Shown one piece after another: positions 37,675 through 46,028 of a stretch of DNA of 50,457 nucleotides. The DNA is taken from the NCBI GenBank assembly GCA_945957385.1, contig CAMFKP010000002.1, positions 1 through 50,457 on the forward strand, in the 5' to 3' direction. The position numbers were made by a program, and so were the translations under genes. The DNA comes from an uncultured Aeromonadaceae bacterium (GTDB lineage Bacteria; Pseudomonadota; Gammaproteobacteria; Enterobacterales; Aeromonadaceae). Under the pieces are notes generated by a model, which saw nothing but the letters and a program-made list of their open reading frames with translations, searched no databases and was not told the DNA's origin. Each line of letters opens with the position of its first letter. The first letter of the stretch is position 1.

Positions 37675-38319
37675 TTAGGCGTCTTCTTCGCTGGCATAGC
37701 CGGTTGCCGGTAAACAGTGATTATCAAGCCAGGCTTGATTATTCTCCATCTTGAGGCGGCCCAGGCAGAACCAGTTGATGACCAAAGGATAAATCTGGTG
37801 CTCCTGAGTCAGCACGCGCTCCGCCAGCTCATCAACACTGTCGTCTTCGAAGATTGGAACCTTGGCTTGCAAGACAACAGGGCCACCATCCAACTCTTCG
37901 GTGACAAAGTGCACACTGGCCCCATGCTCGCTGTCTCCGGCCGCAATGGCCCGCGCATGGGTTTTAACCCCTTGGTATTTTGGCAACAGAGAAGGGTGGA
38001 TATTCAGCATCCGGCCCGCAAAGTGTTGTACAAAAGCCGGTGTCAGTATGCGCATGAATCCGGCCATGACCAGTAGATCCGGCTGCCAGCACTGCAGCGC
38101 CGCTATCAGCGCTGCATCATATGCTTCCCTGGATGCAAAATCGGCATTGGAGAGCACCTGAGTCGGGATACCGGCCTGCTTGGCGCGGACTAAACCATAA
38201 GCCTCAGCCTTGTTGCTGAGCACCCCGACTAGCTGGCCTTTGATCCGGCCGCTAGCACAGGCATCAATGAGTGCCTGGAGATTGCTACCGTTGCCGGAGA
38301 TCAGGACCACAAAGCGCAT
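37675..38319 (-). CDS. purN: Phosphoribosylglycinamide formyltransferase 1
   Basis: Third step of purine synthesis, using 10-formyltetrahydrofolate. It has 214 residues (E. coli 212). ISGNGSNLQALIDAC binds the substrate phosphate; the catalytic Asn-His pair is in MLNIHPSLLPKYQGVKTH and the Asp in VTEELDGGPVVLQ. Its ATG overlaps the purM stop by one base (TGATG), so translation is coupled. Confidence 0.97.
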   Translation of the reverse strand: MRFVVLISGNGSNLQALIDACASGRIKGQLVGVLSNKAEAYGLVRAKQAGIPTQVLSNADFASREAYDAALIAALQCWQPDLLVMAGFMRILTPAFVQHFAGRMLNIHPSLLPKYQGVKTHARAIAAGDSEHGASVHFVTEELDGGPVVLQAKVPIFEDDSVDELAERVLTQEHQIYPLVINWFCLGRLKMENNQAWLDNHCLPATGYASEEDA

Positions 38320-39356
38320 CAGTTGATCTCTACCTGAGCTTCATTAGCCGCCGCATCGGCGACCGCACCGATCAGCCAGGCTTGTTCCCCTTCGGCCTTC
38401 AGCAAGGCTAATGCGCTATCAACTTGTTCTGCAGGCAGTGCGATGATCATGCCTACGCCGCAGTTGAAGGTACGATACATCTCGTAGGTATCAACGTTGC
38501 CATTTTCTTGCAACCAGCTAAATACTGCCGGCCATTGCCAGCTGGCGCCATCAATCACGGCTTTGGTGTTTTCTGGCAGCACGCGCGGGATATTTTCCCA
38601 GAATCCGCCGCCGGTGATGTGTGACAGAGCATGGATGTCGCAGGCTTCGATCAGCTTCAGTACCGGCTTGACGTAGATACGTGTTGGCTCGAGCAGGGCA
38701 TCGGCCAGGCTCTTGTCACCGACTGGTTGGGTTAGATCGGCTTTGGATACTTCAAGAATTTTGCGGATCAACGAAAAACCGTTGGAGTGCGGACCGGAGG
38801 AGGCCAGCGCGATCAGCGCGTCACCTGCTTTGACCTTGCAGCCATCGATGATTTCTGATGCTTCGACCACACCGACGCAGAAACCGGCGATGTCATAATC
38901 TTCCCCTTCGTACATCCCCGGCATTTCAGCCGTTTCGCCACCAATCAGTGAACAACCGGACAGTTCGCAACCGGCACCAATGCCGGTCACTACGGCAGCG
39001 GCGGTATCGACATCCAGCTTGCCTGTGGCGTAGTAGTCGAGGAAAAACAGGGGTTCAGCCCCTTGCACGATCAAATCATTGGCACACATGGCGACCAGAT
39101 CGATGCCTACAGTGTCGTGTTTCTTCAGGTCGATGGCCAGACGCAGCTTGGTACCTACGCCATCGGTACCGGAAACCAGTACCGGCTCGCGATAACCGGC
39201 CGGAATGCGGCACAGGGCGCCAAAACCACCGAGGCCACCAATCACTTCCGGGCGGCGAGTGCGCTTGGATACACCTTTGATGCGTTCAACGAGGGCATTG
39301 CCCGCATCGATGTCTACGCCAGCATCCTTGTAGCTCAGTGAGGTCTTGTCAGTCAC
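38319..39356 (-). CDS. purM: Phosphoribosylformylglycinamidine cyclo-ligase (AIR synthetase)
   Basis: Fifth step of purine synthesis. The start is GTG 39356, giving 345 residues, exactly the E. coli length, and the conserved start [24 protein letters not shown] is 11 bases upstream. [35 protein letters not shown] and [13 protein letters not shown] are intact. First gene of purMN, divergent from upp. Confidence 0.98.
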   Translation of the reverse strand: MTDKTSLSYKDAGVDIDAGNALVERIKGVSKRTRRPEVIGGLGGFGALCRIPAGYREPVLVSGTDGVGTKLRLAIDLKKHDTVGIDLVAMCANDLIVQGAEPLFFLDYYATGKLDVDTAAAVVTGIGAGCELSGCSLIGGETAEMPGMYEGEDYDIAGFCVGVVEASEIIDGCKVKAGDALIALASSGPHSNGFSLIRKILEVSKADLTQPVGDKSLADALLEPTRIYVKPVLKLIEACDIHALSHITGGGFWENIPRVLPENTKAVIDGASWQWPAVFSWLQENGNVDTYEMYRTFNCGVGMIIALPAEQVDSALALLKAEGEQAWLIGAVADAAANEAQVEIN

Positions 39357-39426
39357 GGGAGATCCTTGTCGTATCAGGGGGTGGAAAAAACGCGCACATT
39401 CTAGCAACCAACGCCGTCAGCACAAA

Positions 39427-39442
39427 ACGAAATCGTTTGTCT
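39427..39442. promoter_or_regulatory. PurR-like box upstream of purM
   Basis: ACGAAATCGTTTGTCT matches the PurR consensus ACGCAAACGTTTGCGT at 12 of 16 positions, with the central CG kept. It sits just upstream of a minus-strand TTGTGC-16-TAGAAT promoter for purM. PurR control of purMN is known in E. coli; here it is inferred. Confidence 0.6.
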
Positions 39443-39478
39443 GGTGTTCGATTAAACTGCTCCACACGAAGCGTTACG

Positions 39479-39490
39479 GATGATAAAATT
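39479..39490 (+). promoter_or_regulatory. Extended -10 promoter element of upp
   Basis: TGATAAAAT (TG-N-TAAAAT) lies about 35 bases before the upp ATG; no clear -35. Confidence 0.4.
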
Positions 39491-39522
39491 CTGCAGTTTT
39501 GCATGTTGCCGAGGAGCCGGAA

Positions 39523-40149
39523 ATGAAAGTGGTAGAGGTCAAGCACCCATTGGTCAAACATAAGCTGGGCCTGATGCGCGAATGCGATATCAGCACCAAA
39601 CGCTTTCGCGAACTCGCCAAAGAGGTGGGGAGTTTATTGACCTACGAGGCGACTGCCGATTTTGAAACTGAAAAAGTAACCATTGAGGGCTGGAATGGGC
39701 CTGTGGCTGTCGACCAGATTAAGGGTAAGAAGGTCACTGTCGTGCCCATCTTGCGTGCCGGATTGGGTATGATGGACGGCGTGCTGGAGCATATCCCCAG
39801 CGCCCGGGTCAGCGTGGTCGGTATCTACCGTGATGAAGAGACCCTCAAGCCGGTGCCTTATTTTGAAAAGATCGTCAGTAACATCGAAGAGCGTTTGGCG
39901 CTGGTGGTCGATCCTATGCTGGCCACTGGTGGATCCATGATTGCCACCATCGATCTGCTGAAGAAAAAGGGTTGCAAGTCCATCAAGGTGATCGTGCTGG
40001 TCGCGGCGCCGGAAGGTATCCGTGCCTTGCAAGAGGCTCACGATGATGTTGAACTTTATTGCGCGGCGGTCGATGAGCGCCTCAATGACAAGGGTTACAT
40101 TGTTCCTGGACTCGGGGACGCGGGTGACAAGATTTTTGGCACCAAGTAA
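39523..40149 (+). CDS. upp: Uracil phosphoribosyltransferase
   Basis: Salvages uracil to UMP. From ATG 39523 (GAGGAG, eight bases) it is 208 residues, the E. coli length. [14 protein letters not shown], the PRPP loop [16 protein letters not shown], and the C-terminal uracil-binding [17 protein letters not shown] are intact. In E. coli the next gene is uraA; here it is a DUF2066 gene. Confidence 0.98.
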   Translation: MKVVEVKHPLVKHKLGLMRECDISTKRFRELAKEVGSLLTYEATADFETEKVTIEGWNGPVAVDQIKGKKVTVVPILRAGLGMMDGVLEHIPSARVSVVGIYRDEETLKPVPYFEKIVSNIEERLALVVDPMLATGGSMIATIDLLKKKGCKSIKVIVLVAAPEGIRALQEAHDDVELYCAAVDERLNDKGYIVPGLGDAGDKIFGTK

Positions 40150-40160
40150 CCGTTGATTCT

Positions 40161-40186
40161 GGACCGGCGCTCGCCGGTCCTCTTAT
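40161..40186 (+). terminator. Probable terminator of upp
   Basis: Strong stem GGACCGGC/GCCGGTCC with loop GCTC, then TCTTAT; the T run is short. It separates upp from the DUF2066 gene. Confidence 0.6.
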
Positions 40187-40221
40187 CCAGCGCAGCGTCT
40201 GGCATCACGCAGGAGACATTC

Positions 40222-41247
40222 ATGTTCACAGCGATCTGCCGGTGGTTTGCGGTCTTAGTCTGTTTATTCTCTTCATGTCTGTCTGCGGCGCCACAATTAG
40301 ATGTGTATACCGTTGCCTCGACATCATCGCCGGCGTCGGCTCTGGCTTTGGTGCTGAATCGTCTGACGGGTGGCCAGCTTGATCTCAAGCAGCCACTGAT
40401 CCAGGAGGCATTCGCGACTCCCGGCGACTATCTCGTCGCGGGGACAACGACACCGCTGCGTCTGAACGCTCAAGCGCTTGATGCCCTGTTACTGCGCGTT
40501 GGTGCTGCGCATTGGGTTCAACCTCGTCCTGGGTTGCTGTTCTGGATCCGCGACATGGCTCACTCTCAACTGGTCCCAGGAGATCAGACAACGCCATGGG
40601 CTGATTTATTTAGAGCGCAAGGGGAATACTGGGCGTTGCCGACTTTGTTGCCGTTAATGGATTTGGACGATGTGACACTGGTGACGCCGGATCTGGTGAG
40701 TCAGGGATTGGTGGCGCCTGTCCTCAAAGCTGGACAACGTTATGGGGATTACTGGCCGGTTCTGGCCGAATTATCCAGCGACGGAACCGAGCGTTGGCAA
40801 TTACGCTGGCAGTTGTACGAGGCTGACGGCAAAGGAACTGCCTTGATCAAGGGGCAGGCCAGTGGTTCACCGCAAGAGGTCGTGAATCAAACCATGGCAG
40901 CGATCGCGGATTATTTTGCCCACCGTTTTGCCACTCCTGTTACGGCGCAGTCGGCGCTCGCGTCTCCTGGCTCGCAACGCGATGAACAGCTCGGTTGGAG
41001 CGGAAACACATTACGCCTTCGCGTCGATGGTTTGCGTAGCCTGGATGATGTTCTTGCCGTGCAATCGTTGTTGGCCAAGTGGCCCAGTGTCAGTCGCAGT
41101 AGTATTGAGAATCTGGCGGGCGATACCGCCATCCTGGTTTTGGAAGCCAAAACCGACCAGGCGGCGGTGATTTCGGATTTACAAGCGGAAAGCCGGCTGC
41201 GCGGCGACAGCACGGCACCCTTTATTCGACATTGGCAAAATCCATAG
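40222..41247 (+). CDS. DUF2066 domain protein, exported
   Basis: Function unknown; DUF2066 proteins lie before hda in many marine gammaproteobacteria, and that location is the main reason for this name. From ATG 40222 (AGGAG, six bases) it has 341 residues. A signal peptide is clear (about 1-23, WFAVLVCLFSSCLSA). The mature part has no membrane segment; the middle pattern (EYWALPTLLPLMDLDD, RYGDYWPVLAELS) and a second half (RLRVDGLRSLDDVLAVQSLL) look like two repeated alpha/beta modules. It sits 27 bases before hda, so cotranscription is likely. Confidence 0.85.
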   Translation: MFTAICRWFAVLVCLFSSCLSAAPQLDVYTVASTSSPASALALVLNRLTGGQLDLKQPLIQEAFATPGDYLVAGTTTPLRLNAQALDALLLRVGAAHWVQPRPGLLFWIRDMAHSQLVPGDQTTPWADLFRAQGEYWALPTLLPLMDLDDVTLVTPDLVSQGLVAPVLKAGQRYGDYWPVLAELSSDGTERWQLRWQLYEADGKGTALIKGQASGSPQEVVNQTMAAIADYFAHRFATPVTAQSALASPGSQRDEQLGWSGNTLRLRVDGLRSLDDVLAVQSLLAKWPSVSRSSIENLAGDTAILVLEAKTDQAAVISDLQAESRLRGDSTAPFIRHWQNP

Positions 41248-41274
41248 TTTTGATAACAGGAAACGAATCTCACG

Positions 41275-41973
41275 ATGCAAGCGGCGCAATTATCACTGGC
41301 TGTGCAATTACCGGATGATGAAACCTTTGCCAGTTTTTATCCGGGCGATAATGCCCAGTTGATCACTAACCTGAAGAATGCGGCGATTGGTCAGGGGGCG
41401 CCATTGCTGTTTTTTTGGGGCAGCAAAGGATCTGGCCGGAGTCACTTACTGCATGCCACCTGTGCCGAGGTTAATGCTTGTGGTGAGGCTGCGGCCTATA
41501 TTCCGCTCGATCAACACGTCAGTTTCGAACCGGATGTGCTGGAGCAGATGGAACAGCTGCCACTGGTTTGCCTAGATAATATTGACGCCATCGCGGGCTA
41601 CGCGGCGTGGGAAGAGTCGCTGTTCGATTTTTTCAATCGCTGGAAGGAGCATAATCACGGCTCGCTGATCGTCACTGCGGCGACGGCGCCGCGCAAGATT
41701 GGCTTGTGTCTGCCGGATTTGGCGTCGCGACTGGATTGGGGATTGTCGTACCAATTGCATGAACTGGATGATGAGGGAAAACTCAGCGCCTTGCAGTTGC
41801 GTGCCGAATTGCGTGGCCTGAAGTTGCCTGTAGATGTTGGTCGTTTTTTGTTGCATCGCTTGTCACGCGATATGCGCACACTCTTGTCGACCCTTGATGA
41901 ACTGGACAGTGCCTCGCTGGATGCTAAACGCAAACTGACCATACCTTTCGTCAAAGAGACGATGGGGCTATAA
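41275..41973 (+). CDS. hda: DnaA inactivator Hda
   Basis: AAA+ protein that, with the loaded beta clamp, drives ATP hydrolysis by DnaA and prevents over-initiation. It has 232 residues (E. coli 233). The N-terminal clamp-binding motif QLSLAV is present, then PDDETFASFYPGDN, Walker A-like GSKGSGRSH, Walker B VCLDNID, the arginine-finger region DLASRLDWG and the C-terminal KLTIPFVKE. Preceded by the DUF2066 gene and followed by a terminator. Confidence 0.97.
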   Translation: MQAAQLSLAVQLPDDETFASFYPGDNAQLITNLKNAAIGQGAPLLFFWGSKGSGRSHLLHATCAEVNACGEAAAYIPLDQHVSFEPDVLEQMEQLPLVCLDNIDAIAGYAAWEESLFDFFNRWKEHNHGSLIVTAATAPRKIGLCLPDLASRLDWGLSYQLHELDDEGKLSALQLRAELRGLKLPVDVGRFLLHRLSRDMRTLLSTLDELDSASLDAKRKLTIPFVKETMGL

Positions 41974-41999
41974 AAAAACCGCCGAACGGCGGTTTTTTT
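41972..41999. terminator. Bidirectional terminator between hda and the ArsC-like gene
   Basis: Stem AAAAAACCGCC/GGCGGTTTTTT with loop GAAC, overlapping the hda stop codon. Confidence 0.9.
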
Positions 42000-42004
42000 T
42001 ATGG

Positions 42005-42355
42005 TTAGAGAATTTCCAGAACCAGCTCGGGTGGGCGGCCGATGCGCGCTTTACCATCATTGACAACAATCGGCCGCTCCAGCAGTTGTGGGTGGTCGGC
42101 GAGGATCTGGTACAGCGCTGGCTCATCCAAATCGGGATTATCCAGCTGCAGCTCGCGATAAAGCGCCTCTTTATGTCGCATCAACTGACGGACTGAACTC
42201 AGACCCAGCATGGCTACCAGTGCGCGTAACTGCTCTGCATCGGGTGGTGTATCCAGATAGTGTACGATCTCAGGGACGAGTTGCTGTTGCTGTAGCAGAG
42301 CCAGCGTTTCACGACTCTTGGAACAACGGGGGTTGTGATAGATACAAAGGCTCAT
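42005..42355 (-). CDS. yfgD: ArsC-family protein YfgD
   Basis: Thioredoxin-fold protein like glutaredoxin-dependent arsenate reductases. It has 116 residues from ATG 42355 (AGGAG, seven bases; an adjacent TTG is possible). The Cys in HNPRCSKSRETLALL and the Arg in ERPIVVNDGKARIGRPPE are the ArsC active-site elements. There is no ars operon; it lies 12 bases after bepA, as in E. coli, so a housekeeping redox role is as likely as arsenate reduction. Confidence 0.93.
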   Translation of the reverse strand: MSLCIYHNPRCSKSRETLALLQQQQLVPEIVHYLDTPPDAEQLRALVAMLGLSSVRQLMRHKEALYRELQLDNPDLDEPALYQILADHPQLLERPIVVNDGKARIGRPPELVLEIL

Positions 42356-42367
42356 CAATGGCTCCTG

Positions 42368-43813
42368 TTATTGACGCAGGCTTTCGTCTAGGCGTTTAGC
42401 CTCTTCCAGCTGCACCTGACGGGCATCAATGCGCGCAAGCACCAATTTATCACTGCTGGTCGCGCGCGCGAGATTGAGTTCATCCATGGCGCGAATGTAA
42501 TCACCAGCCTGGGCTCGGCTTTCTGCCAGAGCAATGTGCATATTGGTTTCGTCGCCAGACTGCTGGCAAGCATCGACCAGTGTTCGCCATCCCAGGTTGC
42601 TGTCCGGATGGTTGCGGACATACAGATCCAGCATGCGAGCAGCCTTGGCGGCTTGCCCTTGGTCCAGATAGCCACTTGCCAGATTGAAAATCACGACGCT
42701 GTTATTCGGCAACCGGCGTTGCCACTGTTCGAGGCGTTGGATGGCCTTTGCGGCTTGATGGTTGGACATATCAATGTCGGTTTGTGTATCGAGAATAAAC
42801 AGATTATCTGGCAGGCGTTTTGCCAGGCCATCGATGATAGTGACTGCCTCTGCCGTCTGACCGGTGGCTAGCAGCGCCAATGCTTTACCATACAACAGAT
42901 CGGCCTGGGACGGGCTACGCACCAGTTGCCGGTTGAAATAGCTGAGCATGCCTTCAGGCGTTTCACTGCTGAAGCGTACCTGGATACGGGCTTTCGCCAA
43001 CTTGAAATTCAGATCATCGTGCGGTGTGGTCATGTGGTAACTGGCCGCCCGGTTGCGTGCCTCGGTTATCCGGGTTTCAGGCAGCGGGTGAGTCAGTAGC
43101 ATCTCGGGGGGCTTACTGGCGTAGCGATACGTCGCGGCGAGTTTTTGGAAAAACGTGGCCATACCCATAGGATCGAAACCGGCATCATTCAGTAATTTCA
43201 TACCGACCCGATCCGCTTCGAATTCATTATCGCGGGTATAGTTGATGGCAGTTTGTGCCTGTATCCCCATGGTCGTTTGCAAGGCGGCAATACCGACTGT
43301 GGGGTTCAATAACGCCAATGCCACAGAGCCAACGACACCGGCGATGGTAACCGGTGTTTGCCGGGTCTGCGCTTCCAGATAGCGTGCTATGTGTCGTTGT
43401 GTGACGTGGCTGATTTCGTGTGCCAGAACCGATGCCAGTTCGCTTTCATTATCGGCATTTAAAAATAGCCCGGTGTGCACTTTGACCTTGCCGCCGAGAA
43501 ATGCGGCGGCGTTGATGGTATCGTCACGAATCAAAAAGAACGTAAAGGGAAACCGGACATCACTGGCGTGGCTGACCAGGCGCTGACCTAGGTCATCCAG
43601 ATATTCGGTTAATACCGGGTCATCGATGATCGGCAATTGGGCGCGTGCTTGTCGCAAGAAGGCATCGCCGTAGACAATTTCCCTATCGATCGTCAAGGCT
43701 GCGACACCCGCGGTGCCAATATCGGGCAGTTGGCTTTCATTGACGGCGAGAACAGGGGCACAAAGGCTGGCTATCAGCAGGCCGCTGGCGACGACAAATC
43801 CGGAGCGCTTCAT
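42368..43813 (-). CDS. bepA: Beta-barrel assembly-enhancing protease BepA
   Basis: Periplasmic M48 metalloprotease and chaperone that degrades or matures stalled outer-membrane proteins such as LptD. It has 481 residues (E. coli 487). A signal peptide (about 1-23) precedes the zinc site His132-Glu133-xx-His136 in LAHEISHVTQRH, the third ligand region NEFEADRVGMKLL, the plug-like stretch LLTHPLPETRITEARNRA, and a C-terminal TPR region (about 280-470). GTG 43819, two codons earlier, has better ribosome spacing (GGAG, eight bases). The longer frame to 44077 overlaps perM's promoter. Confidence 0.96.
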   Translation of the reverse strand: MKRSGFVVASGLLIASLCAPVLAVNESQLPDIGTAGVAALTIDREIVYGDAFLRQARAQLPIIDDPVLTEYLDDLGQRLVSHASDVRFPFTFFLIRDDTINAAAFLGGKVKVHTGLFLNADNESELASVLAHEISHVTQRHIARYLEAQTRQTPVTIAGVVGSVALALLNPTVGIAALQTTMGIQAQTAINYTRDNEFEADRVGMKLLNDAGFDPMGMATFFQKLAATYRYASKPPEMLLTHPLPETRITEARNRAASYHMTTPHDDLNFKLAKARIQVRFSSETPEGMLSYFNRQLVRSPSQADLLYGKALALLATGQTAEAVTIIDGLAKRLPDNLFILDTQTDIDMSNHQAAKAIQRLEQWQRRLPNNSVVIFNLASGYLDQGQAAKAARMLDLYVRNHPDSNLGWRTLVDACQQSGDETNMHIALAESRAQAGDYIRAMDELNLARATSSDKLVLARIDARQVQLEEAKRLDESLRQ

Positions 43814-43982
43814 AATCACATCAATCTCTCCACTATGGTGCCGGAAGGATACTCTGCGCCGCGGGGCAGGAACAAGGGCTATCTGGCTGGTGGAGCCAAG
43901 GTTATCCGGGGATAATGGCGAGCAGGTAGGCTGACATTTTGTTGGCCGGAATAATCCGGTTTTGGGCAGTATAGGATGGGCC

Positions 43983-45080
43983 ATGTTTAATCTGTTTGTT
44001 GGTTGGTACCGGCGCCGCTTTTCCGATCCCGCTGCGGCAACCTTGTTTTTGTTGTTGCTGGGCGGTTTTTTGATCATCTATTTTCTCGGTGATCTGATAG
44101 GGCCGATCCTCGTGGCACTGGTGTTGGCCTATTTGCTGGAATGGCCAGTGCAGCGCTTAATGCGTATGGGCTGCTCGCGTACTACGGCCTGCGTGCTGAC
44201 CTTGTTCTGTTTTATCGGTGTCATGCTGTTGCTGTTAACCGGTTTGTTACCCAGCATTGTGCATCAGGGAATCAATCTCGCCAGAGAGGCTCCGGTGATG
44301 TTGGCCAAGCTCAAGGTCTATCTTCTGCGCTTGCCGGAGTCCTATCCTGATTTGATGGACGTCTCCCTGGCCGAGACCTTGTTGAGCACCGCACAGGCGC
44401 GATTATTGGCGCTGGGAGAGCTAATCGTTTCTGCTTCTTTCTCCTCTCTGGTCAACCTGGTGTTGGTCATGGTCTACCTGATCCTCGTGCCGTTGATGAT
44501 GTTTTTTATGCTCAAGGACAAAGATCAACTGCTGCGGGCGACGAACCGCTTTTTGCCAAGTAACCGGGATTTGGCGCGGCAGGTGTGGATCGAGATGAAT
44601 GAGCAGATCGTCAATTATATCCGCGGTAAGGTCATTCATATTCTGATTGTCAGCGTGGCCAATTATCTGATGTTTTATCTGATGGGGATCAATTACGCAC
44701 TGCTGTTAGGGGTTGGGGTGGGGCTGTCTGTGCTGATTCCTTATGTCGGCGCCGTGATGATCACAGCACCTGTGGTGACGGTGGCGCTTTTCCAGTGGGG
44801 ACTATCACCGGATTTTGCGTACCTGATGGTGGCCTATCTGCTGGTACAGGCACTGGATGCCAATCTGTTGGTACCACTGCTTTTTTCAGAGGCCATGAAT
44901 TTACACCCTATCGCCATTATCATTGCCGTGTTGATTTTTGGTGGTTTGTGGGGCTTTTGGGGCGTGTTCTTTGCGATCCCGCTGGCCACCCTGGTCAAAG
45001 CCGTAGTCAATGTTTGGCCCAACACGGCGCGAGCCACAATACGCGGTGATGGGGAGAAAAAACTGCCACCGGCCCAATAA
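43983..45080 (+). CDS. perM: AI-2E family transporter PerM
   Basis: Inner-membrane protein of the AI-2E/UPF0118 family; E. coli PerM (YfgO) has no firm substrate. It has 365 residues from ATG 43983 (AGGAT, seven bases). Seven to eight membrane segments are visible: pairs at about 20-60, 65-95 and 150-180, then the C-terminal bundle (about 215-345) with YALLLGVGVGLSVLIPYVG and FGGLWGFWGVFFAIPLATLV. Divergent from bepA, as in E. coli. Confidence 0.94.
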   Translation: MFNLFVGWYRRRFSDPAAATLFLLLLGGFLIIYFLGDLIGPILVALVLAYLLEWPVQRLMRMGCSRTTACVLTLFCFIGVMLLLLTGLLPSIVHQGINLAREAPVMLAKLKVYLLRLPESYPDLMDVSLAETLLSTAQARLLALGELIVSASFSSLVNLVLVMVYLILVPLMMFFMLKDKDQLLRATNRFLPSNRDLARQVWIEMNEQIVNYIRGKVIHILIVSVANYLMFYLMGINYALLLGVGVGLSVLIPYVGAVMITAPVVTVALFQWGLSPDFAYLMVAYLLVQALDANLLVPLLFSEAMNLHPIAIIIAVLIFGGLWGFWGVFFAIPLATLVKAVVNVWPNTARATIRGDGEKKLPPAQ

Positions 45081-45108
45081 CAAGACACCGGCTATGGCCG
45101 GTGTCTTG
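45081..45108. terminator. Hairpin between perM and cnoX
   Basis: Twelve-base perfect stem CAAGACACCGGC/GCCGGTGTCTTG with loop TATG; T runs are short on both strands. Confidence 0.75.
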
Positions 45109-45117
45109 TTATGTGAG

Positions 45118-45960
45118 TTAGTACATCAGGCTGTAGAGCTGACGACGATAGCGGCTGGCCGCCGGATCGCCGTCCATGGTTGCCAGAATATCGAGGTAGG
45201 TTTTCTTGGCATCACCGGCGTTGAGATCCAGCCGCAGCACGGGGAGGAGCAAGTCCAGTGCTTCCTGTTGACGTCCGGCCTGGCTGTACTGTATCGCCAG
45301 ATCCTGGCGTAACTGAACATTATCCGGCTCCTGCGCCAGCTTTTGTTCCAGGGCAACCAGCTCCGGGCTTTGCGATGCCTGTTCGGCAAGCTGCAAACTG
45401 GCCATCAGCCGTTGATAGTCACCATCTTGATCCACCATCAAGATGGTTTCGAGAACTTGTCTGGCTTCCGACAGACGATTGAGCTGGATACACACATCGG
45501 CGTAGAGCTTATTGATATCGGCGCGCTGTGGCTGGAGCTGGCGCGCCTGCTGTAACAAGGTCAATGCATGAGCGCTGGCGTTATCGGCCAATGCTTGCCG
45601 AGCCTGGGTCAGCAGCAGATCTTCCTCCTTTGGCAAATAAGGCGCCAGCCAATCCTGCAGCGTAGCGAACTGTTCCGGTCCCATCAGGGCATCGACAGGG
45701 CGTCCTTGTTGGAATAACACCAACGCCGGCAAAGCCTGTAGCCCCATTTGCATCGCGAGGCCTTGCATCTGGGGATCGGCCATGTCGGCACGAAGCAGAT
45801 TCAGTTGCGGGTTATCCGCACCAATGAGCTGTTCGAGCTGACCGCCAATCCCCTGACACTCGGCCAGAGCGTCAGCATAAAAGTAGACGGCGACGGTCTT
45901 GAGCTGGGATGCCTCAATCAGTTCACTGCGCAGGTTTTCCGGAGTCAGGGTAGTAATCAT
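45118..45960 (-). CDS. cnoX: Chaperedoxin CnoX (YbbN)
   Basis: Thioredoxin-domain plus TPR protein; E. coli CnoX holds unfolding proteins and protects their cysteines after hypochlorous acid stress, handing them to GroEL. It has 280 residues (E. coli 284). The thioredoxin domain (1-110) has a redox position reading LAEC, so the CxxC (SxxC in E. coli) is reduced to a lone Cys35. The cis-proline loop ALPALVLF is kept. The TPR part (about 115-280) ends KYLDILATMDG...YRRQLYSLMY, matching YbbN. GGAAGAC is the ribosome site. It lies 68 bases after yejM on the same strand, so some readthrough is likely. Confidence 0.93.
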   Translation of the reverse strand: MITTLTPENLRSELIEASQLKTVAVYFYADALAECQGIGGQLEQLIGADNPQLNLLRADMADPQMQGLAMQMGLQALPALVLFQQGRPVDALMGPEQFATLQDWLAPYLPKEEDLLLTQARQALADNASAHALTLLQQARQLQPQRADINKLYADVCIQLNRLSEARQVLETILMVDQDGDYQRLMASLQLAEQASQSPELVALEQKLAQEPDNVQLRQDLAIQYSQAGRQQEALDLLLPVLRLDLNAGDAKKTYLDILATMDGDPAASRYRRQLYSLMY

Positions 45961-46028
45961 GCTTGTCTTCCAACTATGAGCGTCACCACTAGATGGGGGT
46001 GAACGCGACTATTTCAAGGTGATGATGC

